The notes under the pieces were generated by a model that saw only the letters and a program-made list of their open reading frames with translations, was not told the DNA's origin and made no database searches. A stretch of 64,000 nt of DNA from an uncultured Rivibacter sp. (GTDB taxonomy: Bacteria; Pseudomonadota; Gammaproteobacteria; Burkholderiales; Burkholderiaceae): the NCBI GenBank assembly GCA_946480925.1, contig CAMLLU010000029.1, forward strand, positions 3,964-67,963, written 5' to 3'. How positions within the stretch are numbered: the stretch's first letter is position 1; each line of letters begins with the position of its first letter. This document shows positions 1 through 8,888 of this stretch, one piece after another. The translations under genes were made by a program, and so were the position numbers.

Positions 1-885
1 AATCGCCCGGTCCGCGGGCCGAAAGCGCACCTCGCCCTTGATCGTGGCACGCAGTCGATCGAGACCTAGTTGCACGTACTCCGCATCGAGTTCCGCGCCG
101 ATGAAGTGACGCTTCTCGTGCAGCGCGGCGACTCCCGCAGAGGCCACCCCGCAGAAGGGATCGAGCACCACATCGCCCTCCTTTGTCAGCGCGCGCACCA
201 GCCGCTGCACCAGCCCCACCGGAAACTGGCACGGGTGGTCGGTCTTCTCCAGGTGATTGGCGTTGACGTTCGGGATGTCCCACACGTCGCTCGGGTTCTT
301 GCCTCCCGGATTGCCGCTCGGCTGGCCCTTTTTCGGGCCATCGGTGTGTCGCTTGCCCGGGTACTTCTGGGGCACTCGCACGGCGTCGAGATCGAAGGTG
401 TAGCCGTCGCCCTTGGTGTACCAAAGCACGGTTTCGTAGCGGCCGCTGAAGCGCGTCTGACAATGCAGGCCATGACCGAAGGTCCACGCGATGCGGTTGC
501 GCAACTTCATGCCCTCGATCTTGCTCATGATCTCGTGGACCAAGAAGTCAAGCGGCGTGGTCACGCCATCGAGCACATGGAAGCCCACCTGCCAGCACAG
601 GCTGCCGCCAGGCTTTAAAACGCGACAAACCTCCGGCAGGATCACCTTGTGGTTGGCGATGAAGTCGTCCAGATTGTCGCGACGATTCTCATAAGCTTTG
701 CCCATGCAATACGGCGGCGACGAGACAACCAGGTCCACAGACGACGCTGTTAGGCCCTTCAATAGCGATTCACATTCACCCTCAAAAATTGCCGCCGACG
801 CATGCGCGTGCGGCCTCGCGAGCCACTCCCGGACGCCCCTGGACGACTTGTACGTCGCAACCTCGCCTACCTCTTGTTCGTTCAC
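1..885 (-). CDS. Beta-class DNA methyltransferase (probably N4-cytosine type), C-terminus cut by window edge
   Basis: Site-specific DNA methyltransferase. The 295 visible residues carry the catalytic motif SPPY near residue 56, a target-recognition-like middle, and the SAM-binding motif as DPFCG near residue 245. Motif IV before motif I is the beta-class order. SPPY rather than DPPY favours N4-cytosine over N6-adenine methylation; that is family knowledge, not proof. I chose a GTG start because GGAGAG lies a few bases upstream, 36 bp after the stop of the preceding DUF3883 gene. It is the last visible gene of a minus-strand set with the DUF3883 protein, a SNF2 helicase and a ParB-like protein, so it could provide self-protection for a restriction activity. 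The frame stays open to base 1, so the C-terminus lies outside the window. Confidence 0.9.
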   Translation of the reverse strand, partial: MNEQEVGEVATYKSSRGVREWLARPHAHASAAIFEGECESLLKGLTASSVDLVVSSPPYCMGKAYENRRDNLDDFIANHKVILPEVCRVLKPGGSLCWQVGFHVLDGVTTPLDFLVHEIMSKIEGMKLRNRIAWTFGHGLHCQTRFSGRYETVLWYTKGDGYTFDLDAVRVPQKYPGKRHTDGPKKGQPSGNPGGKNPSDVWDIPNVNANHLEKTDHPCQFPVGLVQRLVRALTKEGDVVLDPFCGVASAGVAALHEKRHFIGAELDAEYVQLGLDRLRATIKGEVRFRPADRAI

Positions 886-920
886 AGATCTCTCCACATC
901 GCAGGGATCATAGATCTGCG

Positions 921-1754
921 TCAAAACCCATGCAACCGTTTCAGGCTGAGAGTCGCACTGTCCCAGCGCGCATCACCCTGATCGATAGGCATGTGCGGCT
1001 GCAGATCGCCCCACGACAATTCATACAACCGCTCAGCATTCATGTCCCAGAAGTGCACCACGTAGGCCTCCTGGTGCCGGCAAGCGGTATCCCATTCGTT
1101 GCGCGAGATGATGAGCCGCAAAGGGCGTCCGCGGCAAGACTTCACCTCCACCAATTTCGGCACGGCGCGCCTATCGACCAAGCGGCTGGAGAGGATGTCG
1201 TAGCCGGCCGAATTGTCGTCCAAGGCCACCCACTCCACCGCCGGCGCGCCAGGGATTTCGGCGCAGCGCGCTCGCTCCAGCTCGAAGGACAGCCGCTCGG
1301 CATGCCGGCCAGACTCGACCAACGGCAGGTTCGCGGTAACGCGCGCCAGGTTGGCCAATCGGTCCAGGAAAGCCACCACCTCGACTGCCGGCTGTTCGTC
1401 AAAGGCGCCGGCACGCCGGAAGCACTCGCCAGCGTCAGCCGAGAGGGCGTTCCGCAGCGCCCGCCGACCACGCGGCAGCGTTGACAACCAAGCCGGCCGC
1501 AACGCGGCTTCGTGCTCGATCAGTGCCTGGTACGACGCGACGGCCGACTCCTTCGCCGGACCGACCGACTCCAGGATCGCCTGGGCCTCCGCATAGTCAA
1601 GGCCGGCGGTGGCGTAGCTGACCTTCAAACGCGCCACCGCCATGGCAACCGATTCGTGTGGCAACGCAGCCAGTTGCCGCGTCACTGCGCGCCAGCCCTC
1701 CACCGCGGAAGGCCGCAACCGGCTGGCACCCGCCGGGCTACTCGACGAGCGCAT
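921..1754 (-). CDS. DUF3883-type protein with a PD-(D/E)xK nuclease-like C-terminus
   Basis: A protein of 277 residues. Its last ~95 residues match the DUF3883 pattern as I know it: GYDI near 184, EVK at 203-205, then an NEW-containing helix and a Tyr-rich strand. GYD...EVK resembles the PD-(D/E)xK restriction endonuclease core, so I infer a DNA nuclease. The N-terminal ~110 residues look helical and are not recognised. The ATG start lies inside the end of the helicase gene (17-bp overlap), with a GAG-containing purine stretch upstream. A TTG at 1718 and a GTG at 1703 are alternatives. Translational coupling to the helicase and a methyltransferase directly downstream suggest the cutting subunit of a restriction-like system. 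The family assignment is from motifs only. Confidence 0.75.
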   Translation of the reverse strand: MRSSSSPAGASRLRPSAVEGWRAVTRQLAALPHESVAMAVARLKVSYATAGLDYAEAQAILESVGPAKESAVASYQALIEHEAALRPAWLSTLPRGRRALRNALSADAGECFRRAGAFDEQPAVEVVAFLDRLANLARVTANLPLVESGRHAERLSFELERARCAEIPGAPAVEWVALDDNSAGYDILSSRLVDRRAVPKLVEVKSCRGRPLRLIISRNEWDTACRHQEAYVVHFWDMNAERLYELSWGDLQPHMPIDQGDARWDSATLSLKRLHGF

Positions 1755-3636
1755 CGAGCTCGGGCGGCACGCGCCTCTCGATTTCCTCCAGCAAGTCCTG
1801 GATATCTCGGATATCGATCGAGTCCTCCAGGTCGCTGCCCGAGGTCTCCTCGTCCAGGGCGAGCTCGTGCAGATCCACGTCGCCGAGCATCTGTTCCATC
1901 TGCCGGATCTTGACGCCAAGCCGCCGAGCGACAGACAAGTCGATGGAGCCAACATCCGCAGGCAGCCGGTTCTGCAGGATGTGCACTCGCGTGATCACGC
2001 CCTCGGGCAGCCCGAGGCGGTGGATGCGATCGATCGATTGCAGGTAGTGCGTGGCGTTGTAGCTGCGGTCCAGGTACACCGCGTCATGGCAGACCATGTG
2101 CAGGCTCATGCCCTCGGAAGCGGCAGCGGGATTGGCCACCATAACCATGCAGCGAGGGTCCGCCTTGAACCGCCGGATTTGCCCTTGCCGCGTGGAATCG
2201 TCATCTTCGTCGCCGATGCCGGTGCTGCCGTCGATAACGGCTGGCTCGAGTTCGGGCATCAACGTGCGCAGCTGCTCGACCGTCGAGCGGAAGCTGGTCC
2301 AGACGAGCGTCTTGCGCCCCTCGGCGGCGAACTGGCGCACCAGCTCTACGGCCATAAGCACCCGTGCAGAAGGGCCCTCATCGATCACGGCCTGCAGCAA
2401 CGCACTGCGCTCGGCGTCCGCGGCGGCCTCGAAGTCCTGGGCCAACAGCAACGGGTTGACCGACGCCTGCAACAGCCGCATGACCGACCGCCGCGCGCGG
2501 ATCAGGTTGAAGCCACGACGGCCTTGCCGCAGCAGGCTCGCCTGGGCATGCACGTCGCTCTTGAGCACTGCATAGAACGCGAGGTGGGCATCGGTTAGCG
2601 TCACCGGCACCTCATGGCGCTCCCGATCGCCCAAGTTGAGCTGTTGCTTGGTGGTGCGCACGTAGAGATTGCCGAGGACCGATCGCGGCGCTTCGCCGGC
2701 GGATACCCGGGCGCCTAAGCCAGCGCCGGGCCAGAGGAAATCGAGCTGCGACTGCATGTCCGCCGGCCGCTGCGGCATCGGCGTGCCGGTGAGGATGTCG
2801 CGCCGCACGGCCAGGTAACCGAGTTTGAGCAGCACGGTGCCGCGCCGGGAGGCGGTGCCGGCCTTCATGCGGTGCGCTTCGTCGAGGACCAGGTGCACCC
2901 GGTGGCGCGACAGCAGATCTTCGATCTGCGACTCCACCCGAACCAGTTGGTCGTAGGAGATCAGCATGCGCGGCGGGTTGGACTGCAGAAGCTCGGCAAT
3001 CCGGGCTTCGCCGCCGACCAGCTGTGTGAACGGCCGCCGCGTGTGTCCCGGCGCGTGCTCGGTCAGGCACTCGTCGATGACCTCTTCCCAGGCCACGAAG
3101 GCATTGCGCGGCGCAACGACCAGCAGCCGGTCCACCGCAGCTGGAGCCAGCAGGTGCAGCGCGAATGTCACCGTCGTCTTGCCCGCCCCCGGCACCGAAA
3201 AGTTGGCGCCGTTCTCCAGCGACAGCAGACTGCGCAGGTCACGGGACTGGTAGTCCTTCAGGTCATGCGTCTCGCCGTCCCAGCCGAGTTCCTGCAGGCG
3301 GGCACGCACCTGCTCTTCGGTGACGTCCATGCGCACGGCGCCGGCCGCCTGCCGGACGGTCCGGTACTCCCGCATGAACTGCTGGACCCGCTCACGCGAC
3401 GAGTCGTCGGTCTCGAAGGTGAAGCCCAGCTGCCGCTGCAGGCCGGCGGCGGCTCGCAGCACGTGCAGGGCATGCCGCCAGCCGATCTCGATGCTCTGGT
3501 CGTTGATGCGGCCCGCTGGGTCGGCGTCCTGCGCGTAGGCGCGCAGCCGCACCCAGGTGCTGTAGTTGATTCCCTCGCCGCGCTCGAAAACGCCTTGCAG
3601 GCCACGCGCTTGATAGCGCAACAGGATGGTGGCCAT
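1738..3636 (-). CDS. SNF2-family DEAH helicase/ATPase
   Basis: A superfamily 2 ATPase of 632 residues. Visible motifs in order: Walker A VPGAGKT at 148-154, Walker B/motif II DEAH at 252-255, motif III TGTP at 283-286 and motif VI DRIHRLG at 536-542. The split-lobe spacing fits SNF2-like translocases. The first ~125 residues form an extra N-terminal region. The ATG lies 4 bp after the stop of the ParB-like gene, with GGAAG as ribosome binding site, and the gene overlaps the DUF3883 gene downstream, so all three appear cotranscribed. In restriction and anti-phage systems such ATPases translocate on DNA and license nucleases. The same kind of enzyme occurs in class 1 DISARM (drmD), but no other DISARM core gene is visible here. 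Confidence 0.9.
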   Translation of the reverse strand: MATILLRYQARGLQGVFERGEGINYSTWVRLRAYAQDADPAGRINDQSIEIGWRHALHVLRAAAGLQRQLGFTFETDDSSRERVQQFMREYRTVRQAAGAVRMDVTEEQVRARLQELGWDGETHDLKDYQSRDLRSLLSLENGANFSVPGAGKTTVTFALHLLAPAAVDRLLVVAPRNAFVAWEEVIDECLTEHAPGHTRRPFTQLVGGEARIAELLQSNPPRMLISYDQLVRVESQIEDLLSRHRVHLVLDEAHRMKAGTASRRGTVLLKLGYLAVRRDILTGTPMPQRPADMQSQLDFLWPGAGLGARVSAGEAPRSVLGNLYVRTTKQQLNLGDRERHEVPVTLTDAHLAFYAVLKSDVHAQASLLRQGRRGFNLIRARRSVMRLLQASVNPLLLAQDFEAAADAERSALLQAVIDEGPSARVLMAVELVRQFAAEGRKTLVWTSFRSTVEQLRTLMPELEPAVIDGSTGIGDEDDDSTRQGQIRRFKADPRCMVMVANPAAASEGMSLHMVCHDAVYLDRSYNATHYLQSIDRIHRLGLPEGVITRVHILQNRLPADVGSIDLSVARRLGVKIRQMEQMLGDVDLHELALDEETSGSDLEDSIDIRDIQDLLEEIERRVPPELDALVE

Positions 3637-3640
3637 GGCG

Positions 3641-4990
3641 TCACTTCCTTGCCTGGCGAGTGTCGATCTCCTGGATCAGCGCTTCGCACTGCGTCACGCA
3701 ACCCGACAGTACCGTGCGCAGCTCCGAAAAGGTCGTCTCGTTGGCGTAGCGCAGGTTGATCGCGGTGAGCTTCTGCTGCGCGGCCCTCGCGAACTTCAGC
3801 GCGGCCAAGTCTTTGCGCTTGCCCTGCTCGCCAACGATGACCGAGACCTCTTCCACCTGCTTGGCCGCGTTCTCCCGAACTTGGTCGTCCTCGCCCAAGT
3901 CTTCGATGTAGCGCACCAGCGGCTCATAGTTCTTCTGGCCGGCCACCGGCGTCTCGTCGTCGAAGTCGATCTCAAGGTTGCCTTTGGGCGGCTCGGGCGC
4001 CTGGGTGAGGTCCACGCCCCAAACGCCGGCAATGTGATCCAGGAAGAGCTCAGGGTTGCCTTCAATGTTGTTGATCAGCTCGTAGGCCCGCAGCTCGATC
4101 TTGTCGCGCTTCTCCACCAGCAGGAAATCGAACTTCCGGGTGATCTCGCGCAGCGCCGGGTTGTCGGTTTTCACCAGGTTGCGGGTGGCGATCTGACGGA
4201 AGGCCTGTTCCGTCTCATCGAGCGCGCTGTAGTCGCGCGGCCTTTCCAAGTGCTCGGTGAGGTACAAGTCTGCGCCGTCGATCATCTTCACCAGCCGCAG
4301 GATGTCTTCGCGATCGCGGTTCATCATGCCGGCGATCCGGTCCTCGGAATAGTGGCGCGCCTTCAAAGCCCGTGCAGCCAAGGCGACGGCCGTCCAGTCG
4401 TAGGGCAACTTGGTGTCGGGCTGCATCTGCAACTCGATCTCCAAGGCCACGATCTCTTCATCGGTCGCAGACTCCGGCAGCACGGCGCAGGAGACGTTCT
4501 CGAACCCGGCGAAGGCCTGGCCATCCGGCCCTGCGAGCAGCTCGCGCATTGCAGACAAGCGGCGGTTGCCGTTGACCACCACCCCATCGGCGGAAATGAT
4601 CAGCTCGTCGGTCTGCTCCTTGACCCGGATCAGCTCGTCGTAGATGGGCTTGATGGATTCACCGCTGCCCGTTTGAGCCAGCTTGAACAGGATCTCGTGC
4701 TGCGCGGCCTGTGCGCTGACATCCTCGCGTCGCGACGGGTCGAACAGGTTCTCGTCGACCTTGCCGGCAGCTACCTGGCTCATCTGATCGCTGATGGTGC
4801 GGAAGTTCTCCAGCCGATAGAGCAGGTGGTGGATGCTCATCTGGATGATGGCCAACGGCTCGCGGCCACCGCGGAACTTGACTTCACGCTTGGTGCGGTT
4901 TCGCTTGAGCGCCTCTGCCGCGCGCTGCTCGATCTGCTGCTTGCGCGTGGTGCTGTCAATCAGATTGAACTTGTACTTGTTGGCAGACAT
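3641..4990 (-). CDS. ParB/sulfiredoxin-fold domain protein
   Basis: 449 residues. The segment around 125-150 contains VVVNGNRRLSAM, the conserved GxRR-type box of ParB-like domains, which bind CTP or act as nucleases or NTPases in different families. A helix-turn-helix-like stretch follows at about 205-240 (LAARALKARHYSEDRIAGMM). The C-terminal 150 residues are acidic and probably helical. It is not a chromosomal ParB: no parA and no parS are visible, and it is longer than usual. It opens the tight minus-strand operon, 4 bp ahead of the SNF2 gene, with GGGAG upstream of its ATG. I infer a DNA-binding or sensing partner of the helicase/nuclease/methylase set. The exact role is unknown. Confidence 0.75.
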   Translation of the reverse strand: MSANKYKFNLIDSTTRKQQIEQRAAEALKRNRTKREVKFRGGREPLAIIQMSIHHLLYRLENFRTISDQMSQVAAGKVDENLFDPSRREDVSAQAAQHEILFKLAQTGSGESIKPIYDELIRVKEQTDELIISADGVVVNGNRRLSAMRELLAGPDGQAFAGFENVSCAVLPESATDEEIVALEIELQMQPDTKLPYDWTAVALAARALKARHYSEDRIAGMMNRDREDILRLVKMIDGADLYLTEHLERPRDYSALDETEQAFRQIATRNLVKTDNPALREITRKFDFLLVEKRDKIELRAYELINNIEGNPELFLDHIAGVWGVDLTQAPEPPKGNLEIDFDDETPVAGQKNYEPLVRYIEDLGEDDQVRENAAKQVEEVSVIVGEQGKRKDLAALKFARAAQQKLTAINLRYANETTFSELRTVLSGCVTQCEALIQEIDTRQARK

Positions 4991-5099
4991 TGCCGACGCT
5001 CCCTGAAGTAGTTGGACGCCTTCGCGCGTAGCTGATGTTCATCGCAGCGCGATACCGCTTGAGGCGATACAAAAGCAAGCAAAGACGCGAGTGGCACAT

Positions 5100-5816
5100 T
5101 CACCCCTTCAACCGCACGTGAAGGTGGACGAAGGCTGAGGCATCGCTGGCTTCCTCCTTCACCTCGACGTAGGGTTGCCTGCGCATGAGCTCGCCCAGTT
5201 TCGTGAAGCCGTAGTTGCGCGGGTCGAACGAAGTGTTGTTCTTGGTGATGAACGAGCCCACGGCAGACAACGGTGCCCATCCCGTGTCGCGCAGCGTTTC
5301 CCTGATCGCATGGCTCAAAAGATCCTTGAGATCGGGCAAGTCTTGCACTTGGACGCGCGCCGCGGCCTCCGTCGCAGGTCTGAGCACCTCGAAGAAGATG
5401 AACTTGTCGCATGCCGCAATGAACGGCTCGGGCGTCTTGCGCTCCCCCAGCCCATAGACCACCTTGCCAGCTTCGCGCAGCCGCGTGGCGAGCCGCGTGA
5501 AATCGCTGTCGCTCGATACCAAGCAGAAGCCGTCGACGTTCCCTGCGTATAGCAGGTCCATCGCATCGATGATGAACGCGCTGTCCGTCGAGTTCTTGCC
5601 CTTCGTGTAGGCGAACTGCTGCATGGGCTGGATGGCGTGCCGATGGAGGTGCTCCTTCCACCCGCCGAGGTTGGCCGTGGTCCAGTCACCATAGGCCCGC
5701 TTTACCGTCGGTGTCCCGTACCGGGCCACTTCTTCAAGCAGCTCCTTGGCGACAGCCGAACTCGCGTTGTCGGCGTCGATGAGCACGGCAAGTCGAAGTG
5801 CGTCGTTGTTGGCCAA
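5100..5816 (-). CDS. NYN (LabA-like) ribonuclease domain protein with C-terminal LOTUS/OST-HTH domain
   Basis: 238 residues. The N-terminal NYN domain shows the acidic residues expected of PIN-like nucleases: LIDADN near 12-17, KNSTDS with following IIDAMD, and LVSSDSDF. The last ~75 residues (PDLKDLLSHAIRE through FTKLGELMRRQ) match a LOTUS/OST-HTH module, which binds RNA. The TTG start is chosen because GAGGGAG lies 6 bases upstream; an upstream ATG at 5882 would add residues without a ribosome binding site. The gene lies 109 bp upstream of the ParB-like gene on the same strand. It may be part of the defence-like set or an independent housekeeping-type RNase; such proteins are common as single genes. 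Confidence 0.85.
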   Translation of the reverse strand: MANNDALRLAVLIDADNASSAVAKELLEEVARYGTPTVKRAYGDWTTANLGGWKEHLHRHAIQPMQQFAYTKGKNSTDSAFIIDAMDLLYAGNVDGFCLVSSDSDFTRLATRLREAGKVVYGLGERKTPEPFIAACDKFIFFEVLRPATEAAARVQVQDLPDLKDLLSHAIRETLRDTGWAPLSAVGSFITKNNTSFDPRNYGFTKLGELMRRQPYVEVKEEASDASAFVHLHVRLKG

Positions 5817-5960
5817 GGCAAGCTCCCTCAGTGATCGCAACCGTCGGCCGAAGGTTGGGGCAGGAGGCCAGCCACACACCATCCCCCATAGGGGTGTGCG
5901 ATCGCACTTGGGCAGCAGGCAGAATCGCGCCCGATCAAAAATAGATCTCCAGGGAGTGCG

Positions 5961-8888
5961 ATGTCATCACTCATCGCTGGCGTCAGCCTGGCGCCAGCCG
6001 AACTGCTCTCGGCCCTGCTGCAAGGACTGCCGAGCCAACACCGCCGGCTGCTCACGGTCGACACGCCCTTGCCGGGCAACCCCTTCGTGGTCGAGCGCGT
6101 GCGTGGCATGGAAGGCGTCAACCTCCTCGGTGCTTTCGACATCGACTGCCTGTCGGCCAACGCCCACCTCGACCTCGCACCGTTGATCGGCGAAGAAGTC
6201 ACGCTGCGCCTGACATGCGCGGACGGCACGCCGCGCCCCTGGCACGGCTACGTGATGCAAGCGGCCATGCTCGGCGCCGATGGCGGCCTTGCGCGCTACC
6301 GCCTCACGCTGCAGCCCTGGCTGGCCTTCCTGCAGCACCGCCGCGACAGCTTCGTCTACCAAGGCCTGAACGCGCTGGAGATCGTTGCCGACGTCTTCAA
6401 GGACTACGAGATCGCGCACTGGCGTGCCGAGGTCACCGAGACGCTGCGCCAGCGCTCCCTCTGTACGCAGTACCGGGAGTCCGACTTCGACCTCGTCACC
6501 CGCCTGCTGGCCGAAGAAGGCCTCTGCTACCACTTCGAGCACGGCGGCGCGCGCGGCGACACACCGCAGGGCCGCCAGGCCCGCCACTGCCTCGTCATCA
6601 CCGACCGCCAGGCGCAACGCCCCGACCTCGGCGTCCTGCGCTTCAGCCGCCCCGTGCAGGGCAGCAGCGGCCTGGCCGCCCTGGCAGGCTCCCTGCTCGG
6701 CAGCAACGAAGACACCATCACCGCCTTTGCCGCCCACCGCCAGGTCCAGCCCAACGCGGTTGCCGTGGGCAGCTGGAACTACAAGCAGCTCTGCGGCACC
6801 AGCGCACAAGAAACCAGCGCACTCGCCCAAGGCGAAATCGGCCCGCTGCAGACCTATGACGGCAGCGGCGCCTACCGCCACGAGAACCCCGAACACGCCG
6901 CCCGCGCCGCGCGGCTGGCCCTGCAGGCCCACGAACAGGGCCTGAAGACCTTCGACGGCGACGCCAACGTGCGCAGCCTCACGCCGTTTGCCGAGTTCAC
7001 GCTCGGGGATCACCCGGTCTACGGCACCTCGGGCGTGACGAACGCCCTGCTGCACGGCCAGCACGCCCGCGACGACGCGCGCTTCGTCGTGCTGGCCATC
7101 GAACACCAGGCGGCCAACAACCTGGGCGCCCAGGCCGCCCGCCTGCTCGACGCGCCGGACCTCGAAGCCGGCAGCTACCAGAACCACTTCAGCGCCCTGC
7201 AAGCGGCGGTGCCCATCGTGCCCGCGTACGAACGCCGCCCCACGGCCCGGGGCCTGCAGACCGCCATCGTGGTCGGGCTCGACGGCGAAGCGATCACGAC
7301 CGACCGCGACCTGCGCATCAAGATCCAGTACAGCTGGCAGCGTGGCGTGCGCCCGCTGCCCGGCGGCCTGGCGCACGAAACCCGCGGCGACACCACAGGC
7401 AACGCCCCCGGCAACGAACGGTCCGGCACCTGGGTGCGCGTGGCCACGCCGAGTGCCGGCGCCAACTGGGGCAGCGCCTTCACGCCGCGCCTCGGCGCCG
7501 AGGTGCTGGTGGACTTCGTCGAGGGCGACATCGACCGGCCCCTGGTGATCAGCCAGCTCTACAACGGGCAGGACACGCCACCGTTCGCCGCTGGTGTCGA
7601 TTCCGGCATCAACCACACCGGAACGATCAGCGGCTTCCATGTGCCCACGCTGGACCAGGCCGACTACGGCCAGTGGATCCTCGACGACGCCACCGGCCAG
7701 TGCCGCATGCGCCTCTTGTGCAGCGACCGCATGAGCGAGCTGGGGCTCGGCCACCTGATCCAGCAGGGCCCGACCACGGCCCAGCGCAATGGCTGGCGCG
7801 GCGCCGGCTACGAGCTCGTCACCCAGGGCTGGGCGACCGTGCGCGCCGGCCAGGGTGTGCTCATCAGCAGCACGGCGCGGCCGCAGAACGGCCACAGCGT
7901 CGAGGGCACGCAGATGGGCGTGGCCGAGGCGGTCGGCCAGCTCAAGGCGGCGCAGGACCTGGGCCGGCGGCTGAGCGAGGCAGCGGGCAGCGCCCAGGCC
8001 GCCAAGCTCGAAGCCCACAGCGCCGACAAAAGCTGGGAGCAGACGCTCAAGGGCTTGGACCCGAAGCAGGACGGCAAGTACGACGGCCCGGTCAACGGGC
8101 AGGAGGCCAGGAAAGCCCAGCCCGGCAGCCGCGAACTCGGCGAGCCGACCGAACGCTTCGCCAGGCCCTACGTGGTGCTCGACACCCCCAGCACCGCCGC
8201 CTTCGTGAGCCCGCAGAGCACCGCCCTCTACGCCGGGCAAGACCTGAGCTTCGTGGCGCAAGGCGACGTGCAGCTGACCGCCGCGCACACCTACAGCAGC
8301 GTCAGCGGCGAGACCACCAGTTGGTTCACGCACAGCGGCGGCCTGCAGGCCAAGGCGGCGAACGGCCCAGTGAGCCTGCGCGCGCACACCGATGCGCTGG
8401 AGCTGCTGGCCGACCAGGACATCCAGGTCACCAGTTCCAACGACGAGATCACCGTCGTCGCCAAGACCTGCATCACGCTCACCGCCGGCGGTGCCCAGGT
8501 CAAGCTCGACGGGGCCAACATCGACTTCATCGCGCCGGGCAGCTTCACGGTCAAGGGCGCGACGCACGACTGGGGCGGCGGTGCGAGCGCACCGGCCGTG
8601 GTGCCGCATCTGCCGAACGGGCTGGCCCGGATCACCCCCGCTCAGGCGCGGTTCCGGCAGGCCTATCACGATGGCGAGCCCGTGCAAGGTGCCGAATACA
8701 CCGCCAAGCTGGCGGACGGTTCCAAGCGCAGCGGCCGGCTCGATGCCCAGGGCTGCACCCAGCTCGACGACGTGCCGCCCGGCACCGTCGAGTTCACGGT
8801 CGGTCCTGACGTGCGGCCGTATCGGACCTTCAAGCTGCCCGCAGTCCCCGATGCAGACACCTCACGCTGGATGGGAGACCAGGCATGA
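5961..8888 (+). CDS. vgrG: Type VI secretion spike protein VgrG
   Basis: VgrG trimers form the puncturing tip of the type VI secretion system and carry effectors. 975 residues: gp27-like base (1-410), gp5-like OB fold (about 415-540, with RLGAEVLVDFVEGDIDRP), a linker, a DUF2345 beta-helix region (about 735-877), and a C-terminal ~95-residue beta-rich extension (GSKRSGRLDAQGCTQLDDVPPGTVEF) resembling transthyretin/carboxypeptidase regulatory-like adaptor domains seen on cargo-carrying VgrGs. The ATG has GGGAG upstream. The gene is divergent from the NYN gene across 144 bp and overlaps the effector by 4 bp (ATGA). No other T6SS structural genes are in the window, so this is an orphan cassette. 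Confidence 0.95.
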   Translation: MSSLIAGVSLAPAELLSALLQGLPSQHRRLLTVDTPLPGNPFVVERVRGMEGVNLLGAFDIDCLSANAHLDLAPLIGEEVTLRLTCADGTPRPWHGYVMQAAMLGADGGLARYRLTLQPWLAFLQHRRDSFVYQGLNALEIVADVFKDYEIAHWRAEVTETLRQRSLCTQYRESDFDLVTRLLAEEGLCYHFEHGGARGDTPQGRQARHCLVITDRQAQRPDLGVLRFSRPVQGSSGLAALAGSLLGSNEDTITAFAAHRQVQPNAVAVGSWNYKQLCGTSAQETSALAQGEIGPLQTYDGSGAYRHENPEHAARAARLALQAHEQGLKTFDGDANVRSLTPFAEFTLGDHPVYGTSGVTNALLHGQHARDDARFVVLAIEHQAANNLGAQAARLLDAPDLEAGSYQNHFSALQAAVPIVPAYERRPTARGLQTAIVVGLDGEAITTDRDLRIKIQYSWQRGVRPLPGGLAHETRGDTTGNAPGNERSGTWVRVATPSAGANWGSAFTPRLGAEVLVDFVEGDIDRPLVISQLYNGQDTPPFAAGVDSGINHTGTISGFHVPTLDQADYGQWILDDATGQCRMRLLCSDRMSELGLGHLIQQGPTTAQRNGWRGAGYELVTQGWATVRAGQGVLISSTARPQNGHSVEGTQMGVAEAVGQLKAAQDLGRRLSEAAGSAQAAKLEAHSADKSWEQTLKGLDPKQDGKYDGPVNGQEARKAQPGSRELGEPTERFARPYVVLDTPSTAAFVSPQSTALYAGQDLSFVAQGDVQLTAAHTYSSVSGETTSWFTHSGGLQAKAANGPVSLRAHTDALELLADQDIQVTSSNDEITVVAKTCITLTAGGAQVKLDGANIDFIAPGSFTVKGATHDWGGGASAPAVVPHLPNGLARITPAQARFRQAYHDGEPVQGAEYTAKLADGSKRSGRLDAQGCTQLDDVPPGTVEFTVGPDVRPYRTFKLPAVPDADTSRWMGDQA

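Noticed and set aside
1..5816. Calling the left-end gene set DISARM, BREX or a standard type I/III restriction system
   Set aside because: No DUF1998 protein, PLD nuclease, PglZ, Lon-like protease, HsdS or Mod/Res pair is visible. Only the SNF2 ATPase and a methylase overlap with class 1 DISARM content.
5967..8687. A 906-codon open frame on the minus strand opposite vgrG
   Set aside because: It is a GC-rich shadow of vgrG in antisense. It has no recognisable domain, and vgrG itself has motifs, a ribosome binding site and operon context.
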